This document shows, one piece after another, positions 1 through 6,231 of a DNA stretch of 11,980 nucleotides. The stretch covers positions 1 to 11,980 of the forward strand of contig JAIXVT010000037.1 in the NCBI GenBank assembly GCA_027482725.1. Direction: 5' to 3'. This DNA comes from Pseudomonadota bacterium (GTDB taxonomy: Bacteria > Bdellovibrionota > UBA1018 > CAIMNF01). The translations under genes were made by a program, and so were the position numbers. The notes under the pieces were generated by a model. It worked only from the letters and a program-made list of their open reading frames with translations, was not told where the DNA came from and did no database searches. Position 1 is the stretch's first letter. Each line of letters starts with the position of its first letter.

Positions 1-167
1 ATCCCTTCGACCCCACCCAAACCCCGCACCCCTTTGAGCTTGGATGAAAGCACTCGGGGCATAAATGCTGTTGTGGGTTCGGAAATTAAAAAACGAAGGA
101 GTTTTTGCTCGGGGGTTTGAAAGAACAGGGTTTCAAGAGTTGGTGCAGGTTTGTTTGTTCTTGCCAT
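1..167 (-). CDS. Partial hypothetical protein, N-terminal part, possibly winged-helix
   Basis: An open frame on the minus strand starts at ATG 165-167 and is still open at the window edge (55 codons visible). It begins MARTNKPAPTLETLFFQ and continues with a segment containing TPEQKLLRFL and SSKLKGVRGLGG. The alternation of a helix, a short loop and a second basic helix looks like the start of a winged-helix domain. An in-frame TGA at 180-182, four codons upstream, makes this ATG the only sensible start. No good Shine-Dalgarno sequence precedes it. A TTCGG...CCGAA inverted repeat (171-175 with 186-190) lies just upstream and could fold in the leader. From memory, similar N-termini precede small nucleotidyltransferase domains in some deltaproteobacteria, but that is a weak guess because the rest of the gene is outside the window. 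Confidence 0.5.
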   Translation of the reverse strand, partial: MARTNKPAPTLETLFFQTPEQKLLRFLISEPTTAFMPRVLSSKLKGVRGLGGVEG

Positions 168-409
168 AGATTCGGAGAATCATACCCGAAGTTTATAATT
201 TTCGCTTGGTTGATTTTTGCCACCAGGACTAAGCCCTTGAAATCACGTCTATATTATTAATTTTCTACGACTTTGATCTAAAGTGGCGCAGGGCAACATG
301 ACACCAGAGTTTTTTGTTTTTTTTAAACCCCTACCACCATCCCGCCAAAAAAGACTGTAATTTCAAGACGTTCTGATACAGCCCACCGGGGGACACGACG
401 CTCACGAAC
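168..409. other. Divergent intergenic region with T-rich tract
   Basis: The gap between the left-edge gene and the DksA-like gene at 463 holds no convincing gene. It contains a perfect TATAAT at 194-199 on the plus strand, but with a poor -35 (TTCGGA at 171-176). It also contains an AT-rich stretch at 247-265 and a T-rich tract around 310-325 not preceded by a clear stem, so I do not call a terminator there. A 21-codon frame at 298-360 has no coding signature. The likely regulatory elements at 355-381 and 410-426 are described separately. Confidence 0.4.
355..381. promoter_or_regulatory. Dyad CTGTA-N17-TACAG, candidate activator site
   Basis: Two five-base inverted arms, CTGTA (355-359) and TACAG (377-381), are separated by 17 bases. 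The dyad is centred about 68 bases upstream of the predicted sigma-54 start site. That is a reasonable distance for an enhancer-binding activator, but the arms are short and a chance dyad is possible. The spacing does not fit a LexA box (CTGT-N8-ACAG). Confidence 0.25.
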
Positions 410-426
410 TTGGCACGATCTTCGCT
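410..426 (+). promoter_or_regulatory. Sigma-54 (RpoN) promoter for the DksA-like gene
   Basis: The sequence TTGGCACGATCTTCGCT matches the sigma-54 consensus YTGGCACGRNNNTTGCW at all fixed positions except one T (TCGC instead of TTGC). The invariant GG (412-413) and GC (424-425) are separated by exactly ten bases, as required for the -24/-12 elements. Transcription would start near 437, giving a leader of about 26 bases that contains the purine-rich ribosome binding site GGAAGGA (447-453) nine bases before ATG 463. The geometry with the downstream gene strengthens the call. Sigma-54 promoters need an ATP-hydrolysing activator, so the gene would be under conditional control. Confidence 0.65.
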
Positions 427-462
427 CTAAGGGTAGCGCCGACACGGGAAGGATCGGCCACT

Positions 463-846
463 ATGAAGTCAGAACACATCCAGAATTTTAAAAAACTATT
501 CGAGACCCAACGCCAAAGCTTGGTCACAGCGATCCAGTGGACGGATCACGAATATACGATCCGTTCTGAAGACCTGAGCGACGAAGTCGACTTGACCGCA
601 GTCGAACTTGAGCAAGGGATGCGCCTGCGCCTTAAACAACGCGAACTGGTGTTTTTAAGAAAAATTGATCAGGCTTTAGAACGCATCCAACAAGGAACAT
701 TTGGGTTTTGCGAGTCCTGCGAAGAACCCATCGAAGAATCCCGCCTCAAGGCACGCCCAACCGCGTCGATGTGCATCTCCTGCAAAGAGCAAGAGGAGCG
801 CATGGAAAAAAGAACAAACCCATTTTCCGTCCTACGCACAGCCTAA
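463..846 (+). CDS. DksA/TraR-family zinc-finger RNA polymerase regulator (paralogue 1)
   Basis: This 127-residue protein has the short DksA/TraR layout: an N-terminal coiled coil (about 1-75) and a C-terminal four-cysteine zinc finger (C83, C86, C104, C107). Family members insert the coiled coil into the RNA polymerase secondary channel and alter initiation, often together with ppGpp. The coiled-coil tip reads DEVDLT (40-45). The E. coli DksA motif is DxxDxA, so both acidic residues are kept but the alanine is replaced by threonine (T45). A gap-free alignment with the second copy in this window gives about 43% identity over the first 110 residues by hand count. ATG 463 follows GGAAGGA at nine bases. 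The gene stands alone between a sigma-54 promoter and a strong terminator. It is shorter than E. coli DksA (151 residues); whether it does the DksA job or a specialised one cannot be told. Confidence 0.9.
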   Translation: MKSEHIQNFKKLFETQRQSLVTAIQWTDHEYTIRSEDLSDEVDLTAVELEQGMRLRLKQRELVFLRKIDQALERIQQGTFGFCESCEEPIEESRLKARPTASMCISCKEQEERMEKRTNPFSVLRTA

Positions 847-924
847 TCCAAACAGGCCCATCTTTTAGGCACGGGGGACTTTAGTTTTTCACGGACGAAT
901 TCAACGGGGTAAAACAGAATGACC

Positions 925-963
925 AATAGGCGGGCTCCATGGACGGAACGCGCCTATTTTTTT
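925..963 (+). terminator. Intrinsic terminator after the DksA-like gene
   Basis: The inverted repeat AATAGGCG (925-932) and CGCCTATT (951-958) forms a perfect 8-bp stem, with further partial pairing in the 18-base loop. It is followed at once by T959-T963. The orientation of the T run ends plus-strand transcription. The right arm overlaps the stop codon of the convergent gene (954-956). There is no adjacent A run on the other side, so termination of the opposite strand is less certain. Confidence 0.8.
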
Positions 964-1460
964 GAGGGGCTGTTTGCTCCAGACAACCACACCGAGCACG
1001 GAACATCAGTCACTAGATCAAATGTCGGAGTAACCCCTAACGAAAGGGCTAGAATAAATCGCCTTAACTCAGGGTGAAGCGATGCCGAATTATCCTCTAA
1101 AAAGGGAATTGCAGGTGGAGCGCTGAATTGATGACGACGCACAACCCACTCGGCATAGCATTCATTAATTCTGTTGCGCAGGTGAGAGGGAAGATGAGTT
1201 TTGGGATTCTTTGCATGTCGCTCTAAATCCTCAAGATCCATGCTTTCCCAGCGCTTTTGACTTTTTAAAATGCTTTCAAAAAGCGATTGGATGTCCTGGT
1301 GATCAAGAAAATTAAAGCGATACTCTGTGTTTTTAGATCGATACACAACAACAAAGTCCTTTTCTCCAGCAGAGGGACCGAGTAGCGGATCAATGAAAGT
1401 TTGAGCAAAACTACGAACTCCGCTTAAACTTTCCAAAATCAAAAAAACAACTAAAAACAT
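954..1460 (-). CDS. Small exported protein of unknown function
   Basis: This 168-residue protein begins with a hydrophobic stretch MFLVVFLILESLSGVRSFAQ, which looks like a Sec signal peptide cleaved near residue 19 or 20. There is no lipobox cysteine at that point. The mature part is mixed in charge, with a mid-section rich in charged helical residues (about 55-85) and two cysteines (in NECYAEW and VPCSVW) that could form a disulfide in the periplasm. I do not recognise a family. It lies 58 bases downstream of the second DksA-like gene in the same direction, and it meets the first DksA-like gene tail to tail. A promoter of its own is possible in the gap. The ribosome binding site is weak (GCGAGA). 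Confidence 0.65.
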   Translation of the reverse strand: MFLVVFLILESLSGVRSFAQTFIDPLLGPSAGEKDFVVVYRSKNTEYRFNFLDHQDIQSLFESILKSQKRWESMDLEDLERHAKNPKTHLPSHLRNRINECYAEWVVRRHQFSAPPAIPFLEDNSASLHPELRRFILALSLGVTPTFDLVTDVPCSVWLSGANSPSKK

Positions 1461-1480
1461 AGAACAATCTCGCTTATGAG

Positions 1481-1510
1481 ATCTTAATTATTACACAAAT
1501 AAAGTGTAAA
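1481..1510 (-). promoter_or_regulatory. Weak candidate promoter for the exported protein gene
   Basis: Read on the minus strand, TTTACA (plus 1505-1510) is followed after 18 bases by TAAGAT (plus 1481-1486), about 20 bases before the ATG at 1460. The region also contains the inverted repeat TTACAC (1491-1496) and GTGTAA (1504-1509), which could be an operator over the promoter. The match to sigma-70 boxes is only moderate. The gene could equally be read through from the upstream operon. Confidence 0.3.
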
Positions 1511-1518
1511 TCAAACTT

Positions 1519-1905
1519 TTAGTGAACCCGCTCGCCCCTTCGACCCAAGACCGTGGTTCCCTCCGCTCGCTCCTGTTCCTCTTTACACCCCAAACAAAGC
1601 GTTGTGGTCGGGCGCGCCTGCAAGCGCTTAAGCTCGATTGTCGCCCCACAAGATTCACACTCGTCATAGGTGCCCTCATCGATGCGGCGTAGGGCTTCAT
1701 TGATCTTTTTTAAAGTCATGACCTCGCGGTTTTTGAGCTGGAGCCGCACACTTTGCTCAATGTCCTTGGTGGCCTGATCTACTTCGTCTTTATCTTCATC
1801 AGGACGAACATAAAAGTTTTCGTCGATAACCCGTGTATTGAACAGGATGTGCTCACGCTGAGCGATAAATAATTTTTTGAATTTTGTGAGATCGGTCTTA
1901 CGCAT
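1519..1905 (-). CDS. DksA/TraR-family zinc-finger RNA polymerase regulator (paralogue 2)
   Basis: This 128-residue protein has the same layout as the copy at 463-846: coiled coil, then zinc finger with C83, C86, C104 and C107 at identical positions. Its tip reads DEVDQA (40-45), the full DxxDxA motif that is functionally important in E. coli DksA, so of the two it is the more canonical. I place the start at ATG 1903-1905 because a strong purine run (GGGGGGA) lies four bases before it and because it aligns residue for residue with the other copy. Longer versions starting at ATG 1935 or GTG 1947 would add an N-terminus the paralogue lacks. The gene lies 65 bases behind mglA on the same strand, probably in the dnaX-recR-mglA unit. 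The C-terminal tail after residue 115 is basic and unlike that of the first copy. Confidence 0.88.
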   Translation of the reverse strand: MRKTDLTKFKKLFIAQREHILFNTRVIDENFYVRPDEDKDEVDQATKDIEQSVRLQLKNREVMTLKKINEALRRIDEGTYDECESCGATIELKRLQARPTTTLCLGCKEEQERAEGTTVLGRRGERVH

Positions 1906-1970
1906 CTTTCCCCCCAGAAAGTTTGCAAACGGCATGATGTTGAACACGATGAATAACGTCCTTAAAGCTT

Positions 1971-2567
1971 TTAAGACTTCCCTCCTCTTAAAGTATCTAA
2001 GACCATTTGGCTAATACTTTCTAAAGACTCCATCACACCAACCCCCTGGGACGCGATCGCTTCAATCGTTTTTTTCCCCTCAGGATTAAACAGCTCTTCA
2101 AGCTCCAAAAGCGTCGCTGCATTGGGGAGGTCCCGCTTGTTATACTGCAAAATCATGGGGATTTTAGCCGAATTTAGGCCTAACCGGGCCATTGCAGATT
2201 TAAACGCTTCAAACGCCTCAAGGTTGGCATCCATACGGTCGCGGTTGGAGTCAAAAACAAAAACCACTCCATCCATGCCACGGAGCACAAAATCTCGTGA
2301 CGCATCGTAGAAAATTTGACCCGGGATAGAGTACAAATGGAGCCTCACTTTGTATCCGCGCACTTCTCCAAGACCAAGCGGCAGAAAATCAAAAAACAGG
2401 GTGCGCTCATTTTCGGCACTCAGGTTCATGATTTTCGAATCCCCTTGGCCTTTTCCGTGAGTCATTTCGTAAATGAATTGGATATTGGTGGTTTTACCGC
2501 CCATTCCAGGACCTGCATAAACAACTTTACAATTCACTTCTTTGGTAACGGCGTTAACGAAGCTCAT
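1971..2567 (-). CDS. mglA: MglA, Ras-like GTPase of cell polarity and gliding motility
   Basis: MglA is a small GTPase that marks the leading pole and controls gliding and type IV pilus motility in Myxococcus; it is also known in Bdellovibrio. The 198-residue protein shows the P-loop GPGMGGKTT (19-27, K25, T26) and a segment ERTLFFDFLP containing R55, which aligns with the Myxococcus intrinsic arginine finger R53. It also shows switch II with Q84 (YSIPGQ, aligning with Q82) and the base-recognition motif NKRD at 143-146. A GVGV segment at 175-178 fits the last nucleotide-binding loop. All key residues are present, so it should bind and hydrolyse GTP. Its start overlaps the end of recR by 14 bases, indicating translational coupling. 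No mglB (the usual GTPase-activating partner) is next to it. Length matches Myxococcus MglA (195 residues). Confidence 0.95.
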   Translation of the reverse strand: MSFVNAVTKEVNCKVVYAGPGMGGKTTNIQFIYEMTHGKGQGDSKIMNLSAENERTLFFDFLPLGLGEVRGYKVRLHLYSIPGQIFYDASRDFVLRGMDGVVFVFDSNRDRMDANLEAFEAFKSAMARLGLNSAKIPMILQYNKRDLPNAATLLELEELFNPEGKKTIEAIASQGVGVMESLESISQMVLDTLRGGKS

Positions 2568-3147
2568 TCCGGTTTTCCAGTGCCTTTCCTAAAGTTTGTC
2601 GATCTGTGAACTCAATGCTTCCCCCCAAGGGAATGCCATAAGCCACCTGAGTCACACGGATCCCCAGAGGCTTTAACAACCGGGAGAGGTAAAGCTGAGT
2701 GGCGTCACCTTCTACCGACGGGTTCAGGGCAAAAATCACCTCCTGCACAGACTCACGCGTTTTTAGCGTTTCCAACAATCCTTTCACCTTGATCTGCTCA
2801 GGCCCAATGCCATCCATCGGCGATAAAAGCCCATGCAAAACATGATAAAACCCACGGTAAGATCCCACCCGCTCCAGCGGCGCAATATCGCTCGGGCGCT
2901 CCACCACACAAATCGTGCCCAAGTCGCGCTTGGTATCCGTGCAGATTTCGCACACGTCTTCTGTGGAAAAATGAAAACATTGGCGGCACAGCCGTGTTTG
3001 CTCGCGCGCATCCAAGATAGCTTGGGCGAATTCCCGAGAGAACTGCGGATCTTGGTTCAAAATAAAATACGCCAAACGCGTTGCAGACTTTTCTCCGACG
3101 CCGGGCAGTTTACCCAACTGAAATATGAGTCGAGATAGGGGGTTCAT
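2554..3147 (-). CDS. recR: RecR recombination mediator protein
   Basis: RecR, with RecO and usually RecF, helps load RecA onto SSB-coated single-stranded DNA during gap repair. The 197-residue protein has the N-terminal helix-hairpin-helix region (LGKLPGVGEKSATRLA, 11-26), a four-cysteine zinc finger (C54, C57, C66, C69), a Toprim domain (starting near GTICVVERPSD) and the conserved C-terminal end with the YGIPLGG segment. ATG 3145-3147 is chosen because it matches the family's MxPLxRLIxxLxxLPGxG start and is preceded by AGGA, which overlaps the dnaX stop codon (TAGGA). A longer frame from TTG 3198 would run into dnaX and add an unlikely N-terminus. dnaX ends only 13 bases upstream; the ybaB gene often found here is missing. 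Confidence 0.95.
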   Translation of the reverse strand: MNPLSRLIFQLGKLPGVGEKSATRLAYFILNQDPQFSREFAQAILDAREQTRLCRQCFHFSTEDVCEICTDTKRDLGTICVVERPSDIAPLERVGSYRGFYHVLHGLLSPMDGIGPEQIKVKGLLETLKTRESVQEVIFALNPSVEGDATQLYLSRLLKPLGIRVTQVAYGIPLGGSIEFTDRQTLGKALENRNELR

Positions 3148-3160
3148 GTGTGGTGTTATC

Positions 3161-4999
3161 CTACTCTCGGAACTCCGGCGGTGAAAGCTTTGTTCCAAAT
3201 AGGGCTTGGACCTCGACCACGACGGGGTGATTCATCACGGCATCTACACGTTTTTGATAAGCTTCCCGAGCCAAACGTTCACGTTTTTCTAAAGCACTCT
3301 CTTGGTCCGTGGATGAGATAAAAAACTCTACCGGTGCGCGGAATCCAAAATACGACTCCACCAAACCAGACATCGCTTCTTTATGAAACTTGAGTTGGAG
3401 CTGTTCAATTTTTGTTTTGTCTTTTTCCCTAAAACCGATGCGTAAAACATCACCGGGGGCTTGAGGCAAAGTCCATTCGACTGCGCTCTCCCACATCATT
3501 GCCACAACGGGTTTGAGTGTCCCCGCATACGCTACAAAATCGTCCCAAGACCTGAGCTGTGGCGGATGCGCCGGAGCCGTAACCGTGGATACAACTTGCG
3601 GGGGGGTATCGACCTTTGAGGATGGGGGCGCAAAAACCTGAGGTGCCGGACGAATGGGCGCGCCTGTTGCCCGCAAAGACGTTATCGGAGTTGCGGCGGA
3701 TTTCTGTTCCGTCACCACTCCCGTAACCCCCGCATCCGGCAATTTGACCCGGACCGGATCCGGGGCGACACCTTGGGATACAGGCCCGGAAGAATCCCGA
3801 GCTGCAGGGCCTGGCGTCTTTGCTTTCCCCGATGGGCCTGCCAAAACCGGGACTGAAATTGCGGTGTCTACGGCGGTGTCTACAACGTCGATCTCGATCA
3901 ACACTTCGGCCAATGCGACTTTGACGATCATAAAATCCATCACAATTTTTGGCTGGGACGAATTCCCTAAAGTTTCATAACCGTGATTAAACACCTGAAA
4001 AATCAGCTCGTTTTCTTCAAGTTCGCGGAGATGGATCATCGATTTCATCTGAGCGAGTTCGTCTTCGGGAAAATCCAATCGCACCCGCGCATCAATTTGA
4101 AGCATGACCAGCGCATGCCAACACTCGATCAGGGACTTGAGTAGTATCTTTAAATCATAACCTTGATCGTAGCTGTCTTCGACAATTTGGAGCGCACCTC
4201 CGGCATCCCGCTTCAGCACCGCTTGCATCAACGCAAAAACGCGGTCCGTACCCACCAAACCAATGCTATCGCGCACACTGTTTGCGGATACTTTGGCCGG
4301 GTCAAATGCAATCACTTGATCCGTGATCGAAAGCGCGTCCCGCATAGATCCATCGGCCGCTTTAGCAATCGCCGATAATGCTGGCATCTCAAATGCAATT
4401 CCTTCTTGGGTCAAAACATAGTGGAGGCGATCCACGATTTGCGTGGGCGTTACGCGCTTAAAATCAAATCTCTGGCAACGCCCCAAAATGGTTTCAGGAA
4501 TTTTATACGCCTCGGTCGTTGCAAAAATAAACATCACGTGCGCCGGGGGTTCTTCTAAAATTTTTAACAGTGCGTTGAACGATTGAGTGGTCAACATGTG
4601 GACTTCGTCAATGATGAAAATTTTTAGGCTCCCCGAAGACGGTAAAAACTGGGCGTTTTCGCGGAGTTCACGAATGTGATCTACACCATTATTGGATGCT
4701 CCGTCGATTTCGATCACATTGACAGATTGTCCAGCCGTGATTTCCACGCAGTCCGAACACACCCCACATGACGTGATGACACCTTCGATTTCTTTACGCT
4801 CAGGACAGCGCAATGCCTTGGCGTAGATCCGCGCAATGGAGGTTTTCCCAATCCCGCGTGATCCGCAAAACAAGGTGGCTTGATGCGTTCGGTTAAGACG
4901 AATAGCATTCATGAGTGTACGCACGACTGCCGTTTGACCGACGATGTCTACAAATTGTTGGGGACGGTATTTTCGAGCTAAAACAAGATAAGAACTCAC
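3161..4999 (-). CDS. dnaX: DNA polymerase III subunit gamma/tau (clamp loader)
   Basis: DnaX is the ATPase of the clamp loader that opens the sliding clamp and, in its tau form, links polymerase cores to the helicase. The 612-residue protein has the Walker A motif GSRGIGKT (46-53), a zinc site (C64, C77, C80, C83), the Walker B motif IFIIDE (126-131) and a sensor region ending in GRC (172-174). The usual form is SRC, so one serine is replaced by glycine while the key arginine R173 is kept. A proline/alanine-rich linker follows (about 375-480), then a C-terminal domain like that of tau. The start is GTG 4997-4999, giving MSSYLVLARKYRPQ, a typical DnaX opening; its ribosome binding site is weak (AGGCG). 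I see no clear slippery A-run for a frameshift-made gamma form. It heads the dnaX-recR-mglA unit and diverges from mltG. Confidence 0.96.
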   Translation of the reverse strand: MSSYLVLARKYRPQQFVDIVGQTAVVRTLMNAIRLNRTHQATLFCGSRGIGKTSIARIYAKALRCPERKEIEGVITSCGVCSDCVEITAGQSVNVIEIDGASNNGVDHIRELRENAQFLPSSGSLKIFIIDEVHMLTTQSFNALLKILEEPPAHVMFIFATTEAYKIPETILGRCQRFDFKRVTPTQIVDRLHYVLTQEGIAFEMPALSAIAKAADGSMRDALSITDQVIAFDPAKVSANSVRDSIGLVGTDRVFALMQAVLKRDAGGALQIVEDSYDQGYDLKILLKSLIECWHALVMLQIDARVRLDFPEDELAQMKSMIHLRELEENELIFQVFNHGYETLGNSSQPKIVMDFMIVKVALAEVLIEIDVVDTAVDTAISVPVLAGPSGKAKTPGPAARDSSGPVSQGVAPDPVRVKLPDAGVTGVVTEQKSAATPITSLRATGAPIRPAPQVFAPPSSKVDTPPQVVSTVTAPAHPPQLRSWDDFVAYAGTLKPVVAMMWESAVEWTLPQAPGDVLRIGFREKDKTKIEQLQLKFHKEAMSGLVESYFGFRAPVEFFISSTDQESALEKRERLAREAYQKRVDAVMNHPVVVEVQALFGTKLSPPEFRE

Positions 5000-5010
5000 G
5001 CGCCTGATTG

Positions 5011-5020
5011 TAATCGATTA
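5011..5020. repeat. Perfect palindrome TAATCGATTA between dnaX and mltG
   Basis: The ten-base perfect palindrome lies inside the 39-base gap between two divergent starts. It could be an operator serving both genes or part of overlapping -10 boxes (TGTAAT on the plus strand at 5009-5014, TACAAT on the minus strand at 5008-5013). No matching -35 boxes are evident. Confidence 0.3.
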
Positions 5021-5038
5021 GGATGAAACGGAATACCC

Positions 5039-6046
5039 ATGAAAAACTTTATTCAATGGTCTTTGTTGATTTTAGGTTTAACGATAATCGGTGCTGCGGG
5101 GGGAACGCTCGTTTTTCTTAATGGGCGCACCTCAAGCCTCGGACCAGAGCCCCGAGTTTTTGAAGTGACGCGCGGGATGAGCCCCAAAGAAATCACTCGC
5201 GGTCTTGTGGAAGCGGGGATTGTGTCGCACCCCTTGCCGTTTTACTGGTGGGCCAAGCTCACGGGGGCATGGGCCAAGGTCAAGGCCGCCGAGTACGAAT
5301 TCCCTAAGGAAGTTGGCCCCGAACAAGTGATGTCCATCCTGCAATCCGGCATGGGTCGACATTATGAATTTTTGGTACGGGAAGGCGACAACCTTTATCT
5401 TGTGGCCCGTGCGCTTGCCGAGCGCGGTTTTGGCGAGGAATCAGAATTAGTCGCGTTGTTTAAGTCAAAAGAGTTTTTAACCCGTGTCGGGCTATCCGAT
5501 CCCGAATTACATACTCTTGAAGGTTATTTGGCCCCGAGCACTTATTTTTATGAAAAGCGTGACACGGTAGAAACGCTCGTAAAAAAAATGGTTCAGGTGT
5601 CTGACCGCTGGTGGACCGAGTTGGATGCTGAGTATCCTCAAAAAAAACTTTCTCGCCACGAAACCGTAATTTTAGCGTCTATTGTCGAAAAAGAAACGGG
5701 TGCGGCATCCGAACGGCCTCTGATCGCTGGGGTGTTTTGGAATCGCCTCAACAAACACATGCGTCTTCAGAGTGATCCCACAACAATCTACGGTATTTGG
5801 GAGCGATATGATGGGAACATCAGGAAAAAAGATTTATTGGAATCGACGCCCTACAACACCTATACAGTAGCGGCACTCCCTGTAGGCCCCATCTCCAATC
5901 CGGGAAAGGATGCGTTGCGCGCGGTACTCCAACCCGCAACGACGGATGCCCTTTATTTTGTGGCGAAAGGGGACGGGAGCCATGTTTTTTCAAAAACCTA
6001 TGCGGAACACCAAAAAAACGTTGTGGAATACCAGCTTAAAAAATGA
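5039..6046 (+). CDS. mltG: Endolytic murein transglycosylase MltG
   Basis: MltG (YceG family) is an inner-membrane enzyme that cuts nascent glycan strands and is thought to set their length. The 335-residue protein has one N-terminal membrane segment (about 5-27), a linker and LysM-like region, and the catalytic domain. The signature ASIVEKETG contains E217, which matches the catalytic E218 of E. coli. The family motifs LQSDPTTIYG, YNTY and LPVGPISNPG follow, then the C-terminal YFVAKGDGSHVFSKTYAEH segment. Length is close to E. coli MltG (340). ATG 5039 has GGAA five bases upstream. It starts 39 bases from dnaX in the opposite direction and is followed by a terminator, so it appears to be transcribed alone. 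Confidence 0.95.
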   Translation: MKNFIQWSLLILGLTIIGAAGGTLVFLNGRTSSLGPEPRVFEVTRGMSPKEITRGLVEAGIVSHPLPFYWWAKLTGAWAKVKAAEYEFPKEVGPEQVMSILQSGMGRHYEFLVREGDNLYLVARALAERGFGEESELVALFKSKEFLTRVGLSDPELHTLEGYLAPSTYFYEKRDTVETLVKKMVQVSDRWWTELDAEYPQKKLSRHETVILASIVEKETGAASERPLIAGVFWNRLNKHMRLQSDPTTIYGIWERYDGNIRKKDLLESTPYNTYTVAALPVGPISNPGKDALRAVLQPATTDALYFVAKGDGSHVFSKTYAEHQKNVVEYQLKK

Positions 6047-6054
6047 GGTCCGAA

Positions 6055-6111
6055 ATGGGCGCGGGCTGACACGCTCAACATTTTGAGCCTCGTTGCCCAT
6101 CCGCATTTTTT
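6055..6111 (+). terminator. Terminator after mltG
   Basis: The outer arms ATGGGC (6055-6060) and GCCCAT (6095-6100) enclose an inner hairpin GCTCAA-CATT-TTGAGC (6073-6088). Six T residues follow at 6106-6111, five bases after the outer stem. The spacing to the T run is slightly long, but the position directly behind mltG supports intrinsic termination. Confidence 0.6.
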
Positions 6112-6149
6112 AAACTCAAGCCGTTGATCGCATCTCTTGCGCTTCTCAG

Positions 6150-6178
6150 TTGACAGTGGCGGAGTCATCCGATTAACT
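6150..6178 (+). promoter_or_regulatory. Candidate sigma-70 promoter of the rho operon
   Basis: A perfect -35 TTGACA (6150-6155) is followed after 17 bases by TTAACT (6173-6178), a weak -10. Transcription would begin near 6185, leaving a leader of about 150 bases before rho. It lies just downstream of the mltG terminator, where a new promoter is needed. Confidence 0.5.
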
Positions 6179-6231
6179 TAAGTCTCAGTAAAAAATCAAA
6201 CCGTAACGTTAACCTTCGGCCAAGCGCGCCG

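Noticed and set aside
171..199. Sigma-70 promoter using the perfect TATAAT at 194-199
   Set aside because: The -35 match is poor (TTCGGA) and it would give a leader over 250 bases; the sigma-54 site explains the gene better.
300..330. T-rich tract as an intrinsic terminator or small RNA end
   Set aside because: No stable stem precedes it; only three-base pairings could be found, and no upstream plus-strand gene is in the window.
298..360. Short plus-strand frame of 20 residues (MTPEFFVFFK...) in the left intergenic region
   Set aside because: Composition is driven by the T-rich tract, the ribosome binding site is poor, and nothing suggests selection for coding.
355..381. LexA/SOS box
   Set aside because: The arms are CTGTA and TACAG but the spacing is far longer than the eight bases of a CTGT-N8-ACAG site.
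1491..1700. Minus-strand 69-residue frame
   Set aside because: It lies in another frame of the second DksA-like gene, whose zinc finger and ribosome binding site are clear.
1906..1947. N-terminal extension of the second DksA-like gene from GTG 1947
   Set aside because: The paralogue lacks it, and ATG 1905 has a much stronger ribosome binding site.
3148..3198. Longer RecR from TTG 3198
   Set aside because: It would overlap dnaX by 38 bases and add residues absent from the family; ATG 3147 gives the canonical start.
3560..3880. Programmed frameshift in dnaX to make gamma
   Set aside because: No A-rich slippery heptamer with a following hairpin was seen in the linker-coding region.
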